Shown here: positions 21,392 to 21,921 of the stretch, in pieces | How the letters are laid out: the number at the start of each line of letters is the position of its first letter | Numbering within the stretch: the first letter of the stretch is position 1 | Assembly (NCBI GenBank): GCA_964536985.1 | Contig: CAZIBG010000017.1 | Location: forward strand, 1 to 21,921 | Direction of reading: 5' to 3' | From: CAZIBG01 sp964536985 | Lineage (GTDB): Bacteria > Patescibacteriota > Saccharimonadia > Saccharimonadales > AWTP1-31 | Length of the DNA: 21,921 bases | Notes under the pieces: generated by a model | What the model saw: the letters and a program-made list of their open reading frames with translations, nothing else | What the model was told of the DNA's origin: nothing | Databases searched by the model: none | Position numbers and translations under genes: made by a program

Positions 21392-21530
21392 TCGGTCCGT
21401 TTACCCTGCAAGGGATTACGGAGGTTCCACCTCGACATTGACTGTTGTAAGCGCTAGATTAAATCTATTTATAGCCCTGCTCTTACCATGTGTAGGCTTG
21501 CTCGACGGATGGTGAGTCCGCGTCATTGCA
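21336..21530 (-). promoter_or_regulatory. T-box riboswitch upstream of thrS (transcription attenuator)
   Basis: On the minus strand the core GGTGGAACC matches the T-box GGUGGNACC. The antiterminator can be drawn fully: helix A1 GUCGAGG (21430-21436) with CCGAGAC (21389-21395), containing tandem G-A pairs; the 7-nt bulge UGGAACC (21423-21429), which binds the NCCA end of uncharged tRNA; and helix A2 UCCGU/ACGGA (21418-21422 with 21396-21400), which is capped by a CCCT/AGGG hairpin. The terminator (21336-21391) reuses three bases of the A1 3' strand, so the two are mutually exclusive. Stem I (about 21437-21530) is less clear; Thr codons ACC (21511-21513) or ACA (21443-21448) could be the specifier. 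UGGA predicts a U discriminator in the sensed tRNA, which should be checked. Not drawn to certainty. Confidence 0.78.
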
Positions 21531-21535
21531 GCTTT

Positions 21536-21544
21536 AGTATAGCA
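21536..21544 (-). promoter_or_regulatory. thrS operon extended -10 promoter
   Basis: TGCTATACT on the minus strand. The start is near 21529, at the 5' end of the T-box stem I region. No good -35 is present. Confidence 0.6.
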
Positions 21545-21574
21545 CACCCCTATAAATCGGCAGTTTACCCAAAC

Positions 21575-21613
21575 AAAAAGCGGTTAAATGATTTCGCATG
21601 TCATTCAACCGCT
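21575..21613 (-). terminator. Orphan terminator upstream of thrS
   Basis: AGCGGTTGAATGA pairs with TCATTTAACCGCT on the minus strand (one mismatch), followed by five T (21575-21579). It insulates thrS from upstream transcription and has no gene directly in front of it. Confidence 0.8.
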
Positions 21614-21816
21614 TACTGCTTTGTCTTCAAAAAAACACTGTCTCAAAACTTCACTCCAACAATCATAACAAGGTTAGTACTATATGGCTAGTACATAAGT
21701 GTCGCTTTTTTTACATTCTTCCCTGTGGACAACAATCAGCGGCTTTATCTCATTGGTGATATACCTACGTAAGTCATGTTCGGTGCACTGAACAACGAAC
21801 AATAGTTTCGACCAAA
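21614..21816 (-). other. Gene-free interval with a possible short transcript
   Basis: About 200 bases separate two minus-strand terminators, and no credible ORF was found. TGTTATGAT (extended -10, 21662-21670) could start an RNA of about 75 nt near 21655 that ends at the orphan terminator. A GTACTA/TAGTAC inverted repeat (21678-21695) lies just upstream of it. A GTTC..GAAC palindrome with one mismatch is at 21778-21793, and a DnaA-like TTGTCCACA is at 21724-21732 on the minus strand. Confidence 0.35.
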
Positions 21817-21817
21817 C

Positions 21818-21840
21818 AAAAAGAGGATCAATGATCCTCT
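21818..21840 (-). terminator. tRNA-Val terminator
   Basis: AGAGGATC and GATCCTCT form a perfect stem followed by five T on the minus strand, directly after the CCA end of tRNA-Val. Confidence 0.88.
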
Positions 21841-21848
21841 GTCTGTTT

Positions 21849-21921
21849 TGGTGGGCGATATAGGATTCGAACCTATCACCTCCACAACGTCAATGTGGCG
21901 CTCTAGCCAAATGAGCTAATC
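21849..21921 (-). tRNA. tRNA-Val(GAC), partial at the right edge
   Basis: The reverse complement shows D arm GCTC/GAGC, anticodon arm CCACA/TGTGG with loop TTGACGT (anticodon GAC), T arm ATAGG/CCTAT with TTCGAAT, acceptor 3' strand ATCGCCC, discriminator A and encoded CCA. About four bases of the 5' acceptor strand, expected to be GGGC, lie beyond the window. Confidence 0.94.

Noticed and set aside
21416..21526. A 36-codon minus-strand frame at the start of the thrS leader containing five Thr codons, resembling an attenuator leader peptide
   Set aside because: The T-box core, antiterminator and overlapping terminator explain the leader better. The Thr codons are not consecutive apart from one pair, and the ATG is only a few bases from the start with no SD.

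Overview
The window looks like a chromosomal segment of a small-genome bacterium, most likely a member of the Candidate Phyla Radiation and probably Candidatus Saccharibacteria (TM7). This is inferred from the 16S rRNA 5' end, a surface protein with an LPKTG sorting signal, a CPR-style VirD4-like ATPase beside it, and compact housekeeping genes. The genetic code is standard: several genes, such as gyrA and comM, end in TGA. I see no insertion sequence, prophage or CRISPR array.

Layout. 1-308: the 5' end of a 16S rRNA gene on the minus strand, with its structured leader and promoter. 309-4863: gyrB-gyrA, reading toward the rRNA operon. 5023-10928: an envelope/secretion module. It has a DUF11/PKD surface protein and a His-rich two-TM protein on the plus strand, and a membrane-anchored VirD4/TraG-like ATPase preceded by a proline-rich small protein on the minus strand. 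The two halves meet at a bidirectional terminator. 10963-11534: a four-TM protein with a long structured leader that resembles an attenuator or riboswitch. 11570-12350: about 780 bases with no gene. 12351-12546: an orphan small RNA with its own sigma70 promoter, A-rich linkers and a terminator. 12621-15255: comM, then infC-rpmI-rplT, where infC appears to start at AUC. 15322-15661: RNase P RNA. 15742-15817: tRNA-Pro(GGG). 15833-15991: a compact four-way-junction RNA on the minus strand that I cannot assign to any class. 16013-16642: a site-2 protease. 16750-16941: rpmB. 17010-18264: an MBL-fold protein and a winged-helix regulator. 18311-21303: thrS-atl-miaA, preceded by a T-box riboswitch. 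21575-21840: two further terminators and an unexplained small transcript. 21849-21921: a partial tRNA-Val(GAC).

How the parts fit together. The right half is mainly translation and RNA processing: IF3, L35, L20, L28, RNase P, two tRNAs, ThrRS and MiaA. The left half combines DNA topology with an envelope/secretion locus that may matter for host contact or DNA traffic. Several genes begin within a few bases of an extended -10 element (TGNTATACT or similar), so leaderless mRNAs seem common. The most unusual content is non-coding: three undescribed structured RNAs (11390-11534, 12386-12546 and 15833-15991) plus a well-defined thrS T-box. All RNA structures here were folded by eye, and none has been tested by covariation or expression data.
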